A DNA stretch of 64,000 bases from JAJDAH01 sp964487605 (GCA_964487605.1 CAZARU010000027.1:6260-70259); one strand, 5' to 3'; positions 26,199-36,069 are shown, counted from the first letter of the stretch. Numbers and translations are program-made. The notes: generated by a model not told the origin, from the sequence alone.

Positions 26199-27059
26199 AT
26201 GGACGACGTCGCGACCGAGCTCGAGGAGATAAAGCGCGAGATCGTCGAGTCCCGCGCCCTGACGATCAAGACGAACAACCTCGTCAACGCCCTGTCGGCG
26301 GACCTCAAGTCGATAGCGAAGCGCCAGCAGGCCTACGAACGACGCACCCTCGTCAACAGCGCCACGGCGTACGTGGTGACGGTCGTCGTTCTCTTCGTTG
26401 CGCTGAAGTTCGCCTGGGACGCCCGGGTCGATGCCGTGCGCGCGGAGACGAAGGACTCGAAGGAGGCCGTGTCGCGGCTGGAGAAAGATCTCGCCGCGAT
26501 GCGAGAGCGCGAAGAGCTGGCGCGACGCGGCAGTACGGCCGCTGCCGGCTTCTACGACCTGGTCCGGCAGGGCAAGCGGCGAGAGATCGTGACCGGCTTC
26601 GACGAGATCTCGAAGCTGGAGCTGACGAGGACGGAACGAATGGTCTTCGAGCGCGCCGTCGAACAAGCGAAGAACGAGCTCTCGCTCGTCGCCTACCAGG
26701 ACGGTCTCGACCACGCCCGCACCGGGCGGTGGCACGAAGCCCACCAAGCGTTCGCGGAATCGCTGAAATTCAAGGACGACGCCGCGCACTCACCGCAAGC
26801 TCGGTACCAGATGGCGAAGGCCCTCCGCTCGCTCGGCCGCCAGCGGGAGGCGATTCCGTCACTCCTTCAGCTCTCGGAAGCTTCGACGGACAAGGAGGTC
26901 ATGGACGACGCCACGCTCCTGCTCGCCGACGCGCAACTCGACATTCAAGCCTGGGGAGACGCCAAGAACACGCTCCGGACGTTCCTGCGAAGGTTCCCCG
27001 ACTCGCCGTTCGTCAACGACGTGCGCATCAAGCTCGCGGACGTGTCACTGCACCACTGA
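26199..27059 (+). CDS. Coiled-coil membrane protein with C-terminal TPR domain
   Basis: 286 residues. A charged helical N-terminus (about 1-50) is followed by one membrane helix (ATAYVVTVVVLFVALKFAW, about 55-73), a second coiled-coil (about 75-110) and a helical domain with TPR character (GRWHEAHQAFAESLKFK, QREAIPSLLQLSE, WGDAKNTLRTFLRRFPDSP). The last segments resemble the YbgF/CpoB and YfiO-type TPRs. Location: inner membrane with the TPR part on one side; topology is uncertain because both flanks are charged. It is divergent from efp across 220 bp and overlaps the convergent lipoprotein gene by 15 bp. Confidence 0.82.
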   Translation: MDDVATELEEIKREIVESRALTIKTNNLVNALSADLKSIAKRQQAYERRTLVNSATAYVVTVVVLFVALKFAWDARVDAVRAETKDSKEAVSRLEKDLAAMREREELARRGSTAAAGFYDLVRQGKRREIVTGFDEISKLELTRTERMVFERAVEQAKNELSLVAYQDGLDHARTGRWHEAHQAFAESLKFKDDAAHSPQARYQMAKALRSLGRQREAIPSLLQLSEASTDKEVMDDATLLLADAQLDIQAWGDAKNTLRTFLRRFPDSPFVNDVRIKLADVSLHH

Positions 27060-28349
27060 GGGGTCGTTGTCGAGCGCCACGAGCAGCGGCGCTTGCCACC
27101 ACTCGAACGCCGTGAAGCCGGGACGCGGCCCGAGCAGGACGAGGGAGTAGGAGCGGCCGTTCAGCAAGGTCAGGCCGCCGCTCCTTCCGAGCACGTCCAG
27201 CCAGTCGTGGCTCTGGCTCGCGACGGTGGAGCCCTGGACGAAGACCTCGATCGCCGAGTCGTCGATGGCGTACCCGACGAGCGGCTTGTCCAGGCGTGGA
27301 GGCACCGGCGCGATGGCGCCGAAGACGACCTTGGTCGCGATCGTGGCGGCGCCGGCGCCGTCCTTCGGGGTATTTCGCAGCTCGACCCACGGCGTCGCCG
27401 CCGACGCGTTCACCCCCTGCAGACCAACGCGGCCCGTCCCCGTCGTGCGCGAGAGCGTGACCAGAACCGGCCGAATCGTCGGCGACTTCGAGGTGTAGCC
27501 GTCGCCGCAGACGGACAGCTCCGATGGCGACGTGTGCCCCGGTCCTCCGACACAGCCGGCGGCGACGAGCAAGAGGCTGCGCTGGCCGGAAAACGTTCCG
27601 GCCGGGAGCGCCGGCAAGAACGACAGCGTCGTGGCCGTACCGCCGGCGTCGTCCGACGCGTCCGCGAGGCCGGACCCCGCGTCCATCGGGGCGTCGCCCG
27701 ACCCCGCGTCGCTCGACGTCCCGTCCGTCGCCGCCACGTCGGCAAGACCGGCATCGTCCGGCGACGCTTCGGAGGGAGCGTCGGGGCCGCCCTCGGCGAA
27801 TCGCGCCGCCGGTGGCGACTGGGCCGAGCCCGCGAGCACCGCAGCGCAATCTCGGCCCAGAATCGCGGTGAGATCACCGGAAACGACGGCGATCTGCAGC
27901 GTGTCCACGGCGGGCTTCGCCCCGCTGATGCCGCTCAGGACGTGCGCGTGGCCGTACGCGAGGCCGCCCGCCGGAACCGGCACGCCGATGGGGACAGGAA
28001 CCGTCCCCTCCAGTCGCAGGAAGCAGAACGCCACGCGCGGCGCATCCACGACGCCGTTGAGGAGCGTGAGCACGTCGCCTCCCGACGGCTGCGCCGCATC
28101 CGGCGTAGCCGACTCCTCGAGGCGACCATCGACCGAGCCGGAGGCGTCGGCCATCGATCCGGTATCCGGCGTCGGATCGGATCGATCGACGGCCCCGGAG
28201 TCTCGGCCAGCCGCGCCGGCCGAACCTCGGTCGCGACGAGCCAGGGCGTCGTGGTCCGTCGTGCAGGCGACGAGCGCGCCGGACGTTGCGGCGAGGACGG
28301 CTGCGACGCCGCGTGCGTGGCGCGTGACCCGGAAGCGGCTCACCCGCAC
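27045..28349 (-). CDS. Asp/Ala-rich lipoprotein, possible DUF4397-like strands
   Basis: 434 residues from a GTG at 28349 (a second GTG is at 28343). The frame is open to 28490, but these starts put a lipoprotein signal first (VAAVLAATSGALVAC, Cys29). Two low-complexity Asp/Ala/Ser linkers separate two beta-rich domains. The first begins VLTLLNGVVDAPRVAFCFLR; the second contains WVELRNTPKDGAGAA and DDSAIEVFVQGS. These strand patterns recall DUF4397-type surface proteins, but I am not certain. Cysteines at about 175, 210, 300 and 315 could form disulfides. It is convergent with the coiled-coil/TPR gene, overlapping by 15 bp. Confidence 0.7.
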   Translation of the reverse strand: MRVSRFRVTRHARGVAAVLAATSGALVACTTDHDALARRDRGSAGAAGRDSGAVDRSDPTPDTGSMADASGSVDGRLEESATPDAAQPSGGDVLTLLNGVVDAPRVAFCFLRLEGTVPVPIGVPVPAGGLAYGHAHVLSGISGAKPAVDTLQIAVVSGDLTAILGRDCAAVLAGSAQSPPAARFAEGGPDAPSEASPDDAGLADVAATDGTSSDAGSGDAPMDAGSGLADASDDAGGTATTLSFLPALPAGTFSGQRSLLLVAAGCVGGPGHTSPSELSVCGDGYTSKSPTIRPVLVTLSRTTGTGRVGLQGVNASAATPWVELRNTPKDGAGAATIATKVVFGAIAPVPPRLDKPLVGYAIDDSAIEVFVQGSTVASQSHDWLDVLGRSGGLTLLNGRSYSLVLLGPRPGFTAFEWWQAPLLVALDNDPSVVQ

Positions 28350-28565
28350 CGAACCGACTGCGCGCGCCTTGCCTCGGGCGATCTCGCGCGGGGGAGCCAC
28401 CGTAGCATCGTGGTGCATCGGACCCCGGGGCGCGAGTCGCCCCACGGGCGCGGCGCGCCCACGGTCCCGTAGGCCGCGAGGCCGGGGCAACGACGTCGAC
28501 CGGGCGATATAACGAAGTTATCCTTCACCACGGACCTCCCAGCGCCTGCCCGATGAGATTCGGTG

Positions 28566-28593
28566 TTGACGGGTCCATTGCGGGAGTTATCCT
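28566..28593 (+). promoter_or_regulatory. Probable sigma-70-type promoter of the TetR gene
   Basis: TTGACG (28566-28571) and TATCCT (28588-28593) are separated by 16 bases, five and four of six matches to the -35 and -10 consensus. Transcription would begin near 28600, only a few bases before the candidate starts, so the message would be leaderless or nearly so. A second AGTTATCC lies at 28514-28521 with no matching -35. Confidence 0.5.
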
Positions 28594-28607
28594 CCTGGCC
28601 TCGTGAG

Positions 28608-28623
28608 AACTGACATGTCAGTT
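28608..28623. promoter_or_regulatory. Perfect 16-bp palindrome, likely TetR operator
   Basis: AACTGACATGTCAGTT reads identically on both strands. It is centred on the ATG of the TetR-family gene and begins about 8 bases after the predicted transcription start. TetR-family repressors commonly bind such inverted repeats in their own promoters, so this is the best candidate for autoregulation. In this GC-rich window a 16-bp palindrome with 62% A/T is unlikely to be random. Confidence 0.65.
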
Positions 28624-29292
28624 TCTGGCCGACGGAGCTACCTGCCGGCCCACGAACGCCGCGAGCAGATCCTCGACGTCGCCCTCGAGATCTTCGCGGA
28701 GAAGGGCTACCACGCCGCCAGCGTCGCCGACGTGTGTGGGCGCGCCGGCATCGGCCGCGGAACGCTCTACCAGTACTTCGGCGACAAGCGCGCCCTGCTG
28801 GTCGCGCTGGCGGACCGGATCATCGGACGCGTCGAGGCGGCCTTCACGAGCCGTGAGCCTCTGGATATCCCCGAAGGATTTCGACCGAACGAGGCCGCGG
28901 TGGTCGCGTTCCTGGAGGCTCGCTTCGTCCAGGTGCTTCGAATCGTCTTCGAGGACGCGGCGACGACGCGACTCTTGCTGCGAACCGGCAGAGGCGCCGA
29001 CGGCGTCGTGGACGACATGCTTCGTAGCATCGACGAGACGATGCTCGGCCGCATGGAAGACGAGCTGCGCCTGGCGAAGCGGGCGGGGGTGCTCCGCGAC
29101 ATCGACGAGCGCTTCGTGGCGCGATTCTTCCTGGGCGGCGTCGAGAAGCTGACCTTGATGTACCTGGACGACGACCGTCCCGTCGACGTGGAGGCGATCG
29201 CACGCGAAGCGGCGCTCCTCGAAGTCTGCGGCATCTACCGAAGAGACTCCGCCCCCGACAAGGCGGCGATCCCACAGGAGCAACCCTCATGA
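28615..29292 (+). CDS. TetR/AcrR family transcriptional regulator
   Basis: 225 residues from ATG 28615; a GTG at 28603 in frame would add four residues. The N-terminal helix-turn-helix is typical: RREQILDVALEIFAEKGYHAASVADVCGRAGIGRGTLYQYFGDKRALL begins at about residue 16 (quoted here only to position it; the recognition helix is GIGRGTLYQYF). The C-terminal ligand/dimer domain has no recognisable specificity. It has no Shine-Dalgarno sequence, matching a near-leaderless message. Its stop overlaps the ATG of the diiron protein gene (ATGA), so the regulator and the enzyme form one operon and the palindrome at the start probably controls both. Confidence 0.9.
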   Translation: MSVSGRRSYLPAHERREQILDVALEIFAEKGYHAASVADVCGRAGIGRGTLYQYFGDKRALLVALADRIIGRVEAAFTSREPLDIPEGFRPNEAAVVAFLEARFVQVLRIVFEDAATTRLLLRTGRGADGVVDDMLRSIDETMLGRMEDELRLAKRAGVLRDIDERFVARFFLGGVEKLTLMYLDDDRPVDVEAIAREAALLEVCGIYRRDSAPDKAAIPQEQPS

Positions 29293-30248
29293 ATCGATTC
29301 GCCAACTTCCCCCCGTACGAGATGCTGGAGTCCGCCGACGTCGAGGATGCGGCGGAGAAGACACGAAGGCTCGAGCGCCTGTACCACCTGTCGCACAAGC
29401 ATGCCTGGGACGGCAAAGCCCTGCTCGCCTCCCTCATCGACGAGCACGGCCCGCCCGGGGCCGGGATGGACGCGGAGGTGAAGGACGCGCTGGGACGGGT
29501 GCTCTCGATCTTGCTCTGGGGCGAGCTCGCCGCGTGGAACATCTCGGCGGACCTCGCCCTGGAGATCAGCGACCAGGACGCCAAGATGGCGGCAACCGCC
29601 CAGGTCTTCGACGAGGCGCGACACTTCTACGTCATGCGCGACTACCTCACCCAGCTCGGACCCGTACGCCCACTCGGCGCGATCCCACGCCGGCTCCTCC
29701 GGAAGGTCCTGGACGCGCCGACGTTGACGATGAAGCTCGTCGGCATGCAGCTCCTGTTCGAAACGAACGCGGTGGTGATCTTCAAGCGGATCGGCGAGAG
29801 CAACGTCTGCCCCATCCTCACGGAGCTTCTTCCCTATTTCGAGCGCGACGAGTCGAGGCACGTGGGCCTGGGTGTGATGTTCGTGCCCCGCCTGGTGGAG
29901 AACATGAGCCGCGCCGAGGCGCTGCGGACCCGGATCTTCCAGGTGGAGTGCATCGCGCTGCTCGCGGCCGGCGGGTTCACCATCCGGGACGACTTCAAGA
30001 AGCTGGGGCTCGATCAGCGGCAGATGGCGGAGCGTGTAACGACCATGCAGGACGACATCGTCAGACAGATGGCCGAGCAGAGCGGCCGGTCGGTCTTCGG
30101 GGCGGTGCTCAAGAAGGGTCGGTTCGCGCCCACGATCATCGATTTCATCCACCCGCGGGGCGGCATCGACGAAGCTCCACCGATGCACCAGAAGGTTCAT
30201 CGCGGCCTGCAACGCACGCTTCAGGCGGTAGACCGCGCATTCGCCTGA
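29289..30248 (+). CDS. Ferritin-like diiron carboxylate protein, probable oxygenase
   Basis: 319 residues. The ligand set of a class I diiron protein is complete: Glu79 (WGELAAW), Glu109xxHis112 (FDEARHFYV), Glu158 (LLFETNAVVIF) and Glu188xxHis191 (RDESRHVGLG). Families with this pattern include ribonucleotide reductase R2-like oxidases, AurF-type N-oxygenases and fatty acyl desaturases. The length and helical layout fit, but the substrate cannot be read from sequence. It is translated with the upstream TetR gene, which argues for a substrate- or stress-induced activity. The convergent gene on its right is a hot-dog protein that may act on acyl-thioesters. Confidence 0.85.
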   Translation: MNRFANFPPYEMLESADVEDAAEKTRRLERLYHLSHKHAWDGKALLASLIDEHGPPGAGMDAEVKDALGRVLSILLWGELAAWNISADLALEISDQDAKMAATAQVFDEARHFYVMRDYLTQLGPVRPLGAIPRRLLRKVLDAPTLTMKLVGMQLLFETNAVVIFKRIGESNVCPILTELLPYFERDESRHVGLGVMFVPRLVENMSRAEALRTRIFQVECIALLAAGGFTIRDDFKKLGLDQRQMAERVTTMQDDIVRQMAEQSGRSVFGAVLKKGRFAPTIIDFIHPRGGIDEAPPMHQKVHRGLQRTLQAVDRAFA

Positions 30249-30258
30249 CGCGCGCGGC

Positions 30259-31187
30259 TCAGGGCGACAGCAGCATCCGCGCCACGCACCGCGGCCTCCC
30301 GAAGGCGGACCACGGTCCGCGCGCGGGAAGGTCGGCACGATGGTCGAAGAACGCCGCGACGATGCCGAACCGCCCGTCGAGACTGAACGCCTGAGCGACG
30401 ATCCGCGCGCGCTCCCCCGCGAAGCAGGGTTTTCGGTAGCCGAGTTCGGCGCGCCGCGCGAGGAGAATGCGGGGCGCGTCGTGGTCGGCGAGGCGACGCA
30501 GCGCTGCGTCCTCGACCAGCCGAGGATACGTCAGGAAGTTCACGTGCTGGTTCCCGTCGGTGTGCGCCAGGCCGAAGGCGATGACGGCCGGGTCGGGCAT
30601 CGGCTCCGGATCGAGCGGAGCCGCGCCGGTCGGGAGCGTCAGCAGCTCCTCGGGCGCGAGCCAGCGACCCGACGCCTCCGGCACCTCGGGGAGCTCCGGG
30701 TCGTCGAGGCGAAGCACGCGATGATCCGGCGGGCGAGCGGTCGGGCGCGTGAAGACGTGCTGGCCGAAGGCGCGCGCGACCGAGACGCTCTCGTCGGTCC
30801 CGAAGGACATCGGGTTCGACGAGCGCCGGCGCGGAGCGCGGGTCTCGAGCCACGACTCGAGGAGGATGCGGGCCACGCACCCTTCGGCGTCCCGTTCCGT
30901 CGCGAGCCTGCACCTGACGCGCGTGGTCGCCGCTTCCCGCGGTGATATCGGGACGTCCGCACCGTTCAGCACGACGCGCGTGAGCACCGAGCGGACGCCT
31001 TGGCCGAGCCCGAGCCGCATCAACGCCTTGGACAGTGGGATCTGCGTCCAGAGGATCCTCCCCATGGGCGGCCAGACCCCCTCGAGGCGAAGGCGCCCGT
31101 CCTGCGCGACGTCCTCGTAGCGGTAGTGCGTCTGCCCCTCGCCGCCGTCCGACGGCGCCTCCGGCTCGGGAGGGATCTCGAAGTCGC

Positions 31188-31191
<4 letters not shown>
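30259..31191 (-). CDS. Double hot-dog protein (thioesterase-like)
   Basis: 310 residues. The C-terminal half contains the hot-dog signature TDGNQHVNFLTYPRLVEDAA followed by RRAELGYRKPCFAGERARIVAQAF, as in acyl-CoA/acyl-ACP thioesterases and FabZ-like folds. The N-terminal half (THYRYEDVAQDGRLRLEGVW ... RVRCRLATERDAEGCVARILLES) looks like a second, diverged hot-dog, with Pro-rich sequence between. Predicted to act on or bind acyl-thioesters in the cytoplasm. Its ATG lies inside the end of thiD (4-bp overlap), so it is co-translated with thiD although the two functions appear unrelated. Confidence 0.72.
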
Positions 31192-32018
<827 letters not shown>

Positions 32019-32028
32019 GGCCGCCTGA

Positions 32029-32850
32029 CTACTCCGTCACTTCGCCGGCACCAAGCACTTCACGTCGCTCGATCTGCATGTCGATGGGAAACGCTTCGAG
32101 CTCACGATGGCGTCGCGCCAGCGTCGAAACGTCGGCGGGGAGCTTGCAGCAGTAATCGATGAAACCGGGCAGCGTCGCGAACGTCGCCTCGGCTGCCACG
32201 TAGCTTGGATCGTCGCGAAGACGGCTCGGCCGCACGAGGTCCGGGGTCGAGCGGCTCTCGCGGAAATCTCGCACGTAGCCGAGCAGTCTGGCGTGATAGC
32301 CCGGATCCTCCACGATGGCGCCGATGGTCTCGGCGCGAGGATGAGTGCCGTCGACCATCGCCTCGACCTCTCGCTCGAACCGCTCGAGTCCGTCGGGAAA
32401 CATCTCGAGGAGCTGGAGATCGTAGACGGGATTCAGGTGAACCACCTGCATCACGTGTCCCATGATGGTGTCGCGGTCCGACAGGAGTCCCGTGGGGTCG
32501 ATGATGCTGACCGGGTCGTCGAGAAACCGGAGGACCTGATGAAAACCGAAGGAGATGCCCCGCTGAGCGTAGTAGTCCTTCGACGAAGGCACGATGACGA
32601 AGCGCAACATGTCGAGGGAACCGAACACGATCTGCGCCCGCGACGGTCGCTGCTTGACGTAGCCCTTCGACTCGAGCGCGGCGATCCGACGCTCGATCTC
32701 GGTGAAGTCCGCGTAGAGACGCAGAGTGCGTGCGACGCGCCGGAGCTTGTCACGAACTTGTCGCGGCCCACCGAGCGCCGCACGGAGCAACGTGATCGGA
32801 TCCGCCGCTTGCCTCAGAGTCCCGGCGGTCTCCTCCGTCGTCATCGCCAT
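32029..32850 (-). CDS. Uncharacterised protein
   Basis: 273 residues, unknown. No signal peptide or membrane helix. The first 60 residues are helical and basic (RQVRDKLRRVARTLRLYADF); then FGSLDMLRFVIVPSSKDYYAQRG, a run of mixed alpha/beta, and VVHLNPVYDLQLLEMF. Two Cys are adjacent near residue 235 (IDYCCKLPAD). It sits between thiD (10 bp) and the metallopeptidase gene (3 bp), so it is probably co-transcribed with the peptidase. I make no functional call. Confidence 0.75.
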   Translation of the reverse strand: MAMTTEETAGTLRQAADPITLLRAALGGPRQVRDKLRRVARTLRLYADFTEIERRIAALESKGYVKQRPSRAQIVFGSLDMLRFVIVPSSKDYYAQRGISFGFHQVLRFLDDPVSIIDPTGLLSDRDTIMGHVMQVVHLNPVYDLQLLEMFPDGLERFEREVEAMVDGTHPRAETIGAIVEDPGYHARLLGYVRDFRESRSTPDLVRPSRLRDDPSYVAAEATFATLPGFIDYCCKLPADVSTLARRHRELEAFPIDMQIERREVLGAGEVTE

Positions 32851-32853
32851 CGC

Positions 32854-34482
32854 CTACCCGTCCTGCTCGAGGATGAACCGATTCAGATCGTACGACGACA
32901 GCCCACGACCCGTCACTCTCAGGAGCTTCTCGTCGAGGGTCCACCGGGCCCCGTCCGCAACCGCTCGCCGGGTCAAGAATTCCCCGGCTTCCGGCGAGCG
33001 CCACCTCGCTCCGAACCGAACGCGAAGCGCCTGATGCACCTGCATGGCCATCATCGACGCCAGCAGGTAGCTCTGCGTGTAGACGGGATAAGTGGCGAGG
33101 AACGGCGATGTGGCCCACACCGGTTCGGTGTTTCGAGGAACGTGAACACCGGTGTGGCGGTGCTCCACGTGGAGCGACAACCGATCGAGGTCGCTCTTCG
33201 GCTGGGCGAGCGCCGTGCGCTCGAACCACGTCCACCCGATGCCTCGCCGGGCCCGCACGAGCTGACCGATCCGGCGAGCGCGGAGCGTTCGGGAAATCTC
33301 GTCTTCGGTGAGGCCGACACGGTCGCGCAGGACCTCGGGTTCGTCCATCAGGCGACCGAACACCTCCGCCAGTCCTTCCGCGTACGCGGGATCGGAGAGT
33401 CCGGGTACCCACTCGTAAGCCTTGAAGAGCGGGTGGGTTTCGGTGGTGCGCGTAGCGGCGTACGCGTGACCGAGCTCGTGAAGTAGCGTCGAGTAGAAGC
33501 GCGACCCGGGCGTCGGGCGAACCACGAGCCGCACGTCCTCCGGAACTCGCACGGAAATCGCCTGACCGGCGAACGCAAAGTCTCGAATCGTGATGTCGAG
33601 CTTGGGAGAATCGAGATCGATCCCGAAGTCGCCGAAGATCGATCGCGCGACGTCCATCGCGCGTTCCGCTGGGTAGCGGTCGTCTGGGGGCTCGTTCGCG
33701 AGGCGCTCGACGCCCCACCCGAGATCCCACGGCTCCGGTCGGGGACGCCCCGCCATTCGCGCGACGTCCGCCAGGATGCTCGCGTAGCGCCGGTGCGTGG
33801 TCGAGAAGATCTCGCCCATGAGCTCGTCCAACCGCTTGGGCGCGACGCCACGGAGCTTGAGGAGCGCGTCGTAGAACGAGCCCTGGCGGAGCTCGCCAGC
33901 GAGGGCTCGGCGCCGCTCCAGCAGGGCCGTGGCGACGGGCTTGGCCTTCACGTGCAGCGCATGCTCGATGGTCCGCACCTCGCGACGAACTCGTGGATCG
34001 TCCGAGCGGGACATCTTCGAGAGCTCGCCGCGGGAGTGCGCGCGTCCTCCGTGCTCGAACCGATGCCCGTTGATGATCGCCTCCAGCTCGTCCGTAAGTT
34101 CGGAGCCCACGGGATCCCCGAGGAGCCGAAGGCCGGCTGCACCGTTCCTCCAGAGGGCTGCCTGTCGCGGCGGAAGGAGCGTCCGCTCCTGGTGCTGCAG
34201 GATGTCGAGGGCCTCCTCGAAGATGGCGCGCTCCGTCCGGCGCAGCTTGTCCATGGCCGCCGTGGCCTGGTCACCCTCGGCCAGCCGGCCCGCGTAGCGC
34301 GACCACTCGTGCAGGCCGTGGTCCGCCATCGCACGCTCGTACTCCGCCGCGAGCGCACCCAGCCGCTCACGCGCCTGTCGGCGCGAAAGCGGCTCCGGGA
34401 AGGTCGCGGTGGGCACCTCGGCGCGGGTGCACGCGCCGGCGATCAGCGTGCCGAACACGCCCAGGATCTCACGCCGCCGCAC
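32854..34482 (-). CDS. M3-like zinc metallopeptidase, Tat-type lipoprotein
   Basis: 542 residues from GTG 34482. Zinc motif HELGH at about 335-339 (STLLHELGHAYAATRT) with a downstream Glu at about 369 (YAEGLAEVFGRLM), the layout of gluzincin peptidases of the M3/M2 type. The N-terminus RRREILGVFGTLIAGAC contains RR-x-I-L followed by a lipobox Cys18, consistent with Tat export and lipidation. This start is also favoured because the longer frame (to 34686) runs through a repeat that is a relic of another gene. It should be anchored on the outside of the inner membrane or in the outer membrane. Substrate unknown. Confidence 0.82.
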   Translation of the reverse strand: MRRREILGVFGTLIAGACTRAEVPTATFPEPLSRRQARERLGALAAEYERAMADHGLHEWSRYAGRLAEGDQATAAMDKLRRTERAIFEEALDILQHQERTLLPPRQAALWRNGAAGLRLLGDPVGSELTDELEAIINGHRFEHGGRAHSRGELSKMSRSDDPRVRREVRTIEHALHVKAKPVATALLERRRALAGELRQGSFYDALLKLRGVAPKRLDELMGEIFSTTHRRYASILADVARMAGRPRPEPWDLGWGVERLANEPPDDRYPAERAMDVARSIFGDFGIDLDSPKLDITIRDFAFAGQAISVRVPEDVRLVVRPTPGSRFYSTLLHELGHAYAATRTTETHPLFKAYEWVPGLSDPAYAEGLAEVFGRLMDEPEVLRDRVGLTEDEISRTLRARRIGQLVRARRGIGWTWFERTALAQPKSDLDRLSLHVEHRHTGVHVPRNTEPVWATSPFLATYPVYTQSYLLASMMAMQVHQALRVRFGARWRSPEAGEFLTRRAVADGARWTLDEKLLRVTGRGLSSYDLNRFILEQDG

Positions 34483-34485
34483 GGG

Positions 34486-34630
34486 CGCCACGCTAGCATG
34501 CAGGGCCGGCACCCTCACGGCTCGCGATCGAGCCACTCGGACGCCTGTCGCCCCCCCCGCCAACCTGCTCCGCCCAGGGCACGCCAGAACGCCGCGGCGA
34601 GCCAGCTGGCGCGCGACACGTGGTCGAGCA
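34486..34630. repeat. Direct repeat, copy B (relic of MATE 3' end)
   Basis: Imperfect copy, same orientation, of 37444-37594. The first 49 bases (CGCCACGCTAGCATGCAG...) match with one difference, and the last 32 bases (GAGCCAGCTGGCGCGCGACACGTGGTCGAGCA, on the plus strand) match exactly; the middle differs by substitutions and small gaps. It begins four bases upstream of the peptidase start codon. Confidence 0.85.
34515..34630 (-). pseudogene. 3'-terminal relic of a MATE transporter gene
   Basis: The frame reads LDHVSRASWL, then AAFWR, and ends SEWLDREP-stop, matching the end of the intact MATE transporter (LDHVSRASWL ... VAFWR ... EGLDREP-stop). The 36-odd codons are still in frame to the stop, but nothing MATE-like precedes them. 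It is therefore the tail of a duplicated or rearranged MATE gene. The stop and following sequence are shared with the intact copy too. Confidence 0.75.
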
Positions 34631-34941
34631 GGTCTCGTGTTGCGAGGCTTCGTTCGACTCGGAAACACCTGCGCGTTCTCCGTCACGCGACTCGGTTCGC
34701 GCAGCGTCGCGCAGAACGCGGCTCGGCCTCATCAGGGGATCGGGCAGCGCGTTCCGATCGGCTCGGGCTCCTCAGCCCGCGGCGGAGGCAGGGTCGTCGC
34801 CTTTCCCGCGCTGAGCGGACCGCAACCACGACCATCGGAGTCCGGCATGACCACGGCGCCGGCGGTTCTCGACGTGCGAGTGCACACGGGGGCAACGATC
34901 CAATCCTCGACGACACGGTGCCTCTCCGCCGCTTCGGAAAG
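34631..34941. other. Non-coding stretch in island
   Basis: About 310 bp between the MATE relic and the end of the PD40 gene. I find no frame with convincing codon bias, no RNA gene and no strong hairpin. Third-position GC periodicity is lost, so it may be decayed sequence. Confidence 0.5.
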
Positions 34942-36069
34942 TCACTGCAACTCGACCTGGCCGATCGGCCCGCTCCACAGCGTTTTCTCGGCACTACCGT
35001 CTTGATGCCGGACACGCAGCGACTCCGTAGTCCAATAGACGATGCGATCGCCGCGCCCCCAGCCGAATTGGCTCCCCTGTTCGACGTCGAACTCGGCCCG
35101 CACGTCGCCGTCCAGACCGACGAACTGCAGGGAAGCATGCGTGCCGCGCGAGACCGAAAGTAGCAACCCATCCGACGCCGCGTTCCAGCGGCCTTGCGAG
35201 ACCGACTCGCCGCTCGCCATGACGCGGTCTTCGCGCCCATCCGCGCGGACGATGTGGACCTCGCTGGCGCCCGCTTGCGGTACGCCGTAGATGAGCCAGT
35301 CGCCCGTCGGATGCCACCCCCTGAAACGGACTGTCGGAGCCACCGCCGAGGCTGGCTGAGGAAATGAGGCTACGACGATTGCGCTGCCGTCCGCCGTCGC
35401 GACGCGCAGCTCGTCAGGGCCACGCATGTCCAGGTCGCGCACCCAGAAAGCGATCCGGCGCCCCACGGGCGACCAGGACCAGCCAGCCCAATGGCGGTGG
35501 TCGAAGTCGGGAGTCGCGACGAGTACCGCCCGCGACGAGCCATCCGCCGGCCGCACGACCAGCCGTCGAGCGTCCGCAACCGCGACGTGATCTCCCGTCG
35601 CGGCCCAGCCGAGAGACCGGAGCGAGAAGTCGGTCTCGACGAGCACGACGTCGTTCTCCGCCTCGCCAGCGTTTCGCCCTGCCGACCGCGCGATCACCAC
35701 GTTGGTTTCGGTCTGGCTTGGACTGGTCGCGAATGCGATACGCGTCGAATCGGGCGACCACGCTGCAGGCTCGAACTCGAACTCGCTGAGGGCGGCGCCC
35801 GCGGCAAGGACGTGGAACGTACGCAAGAACCCGCGGGCGACGAGTGCGTCGTCGGTGCCGTCGCTCGACACGGTGCGCAGCTCGTCGGTCGAACCGTCGC
35901 CTGCGGGCGAGACGATCAGATAGGCGAGGCGGCTCCCGTCGGGTGCCCACGCGTACCAGGATGGTACTCGCGTGCCCTCCGAGCCGAACGTCACGATTCC
36001 TCGCTTCTTGCTGCCGTCGCTGTTGCAAGTGCCGAAGACGCCGTTGGTCTCGTTGGGCTTGGCACCCAC
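34942..36069 (-). CDS. PD40/TolB-type beta-propeller protein, probably 5'-truncated
   Basis: 375 residues from GTG 36069. Repeated blades carry the PD40/TolB-like W-x-P-D-G-xxxA-motif: YAWAPDGSRLAYL, AAWSPDSTRIAFA, LGWAATGDHVAVA, WSWSPVGRRIAFW, RGWHPTGDWLIYG, FGWGRGDRIVYW. Such propellers bind proteins or peptides, often in the periplasm. No signal peptide is present here, and the frame continues upstream of the GTG for 66 codons with another clear blade, so the annotated start is probably not the ancestral one. It lies in the island between the direct repeats, next to the toxin-antitoxin pair. Confidence 0.65.
   Translation of the reverse strand: MGAKPNETNGVFGTCNSDGSKKRGIVTFGSEGTRVPSWYAWAPDGSRLAYLIVSPAGDGSTDELRTVSSDGTDDALVARGFLRTFHVLAAGAALSEFEFEPAAWSPDSTRIAFATSPSQTETNVVIARSAGRNAGEAENDVVLVETDFSLRSLGWAATGDHVAVADARRLVVRPADGSSRAVLVATPDFDHRHWAGWSWSPVGRRIAFWVRDLDMRGPDELRVATADGSAIVVASFPQPASAVAPTVRFRGWHPTGDWLIYGVPQAGASEVHIVRADGREDRVMASGESVSQGRWNAASDGLLLSVSRGTHASLQFVGLDGDVRAEFDVEQGSQFGWGRGDRIVYWTTESLRVRHQDGSAEKTLWSGPIGQVELQ

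Noticed and set aside
28505..28521. loxP-like arm (ATAACGAAGTTAT)
   Set aside because: One base off from a single loxP arm, with no partner arm or spacer; treated as coincidence.
34493..34732. Small open frame within and upstream of the MATE relic
   Set aside because: Not homologous to anything in this frame; the relic is in a different frame that matches the MATE C-terminus.
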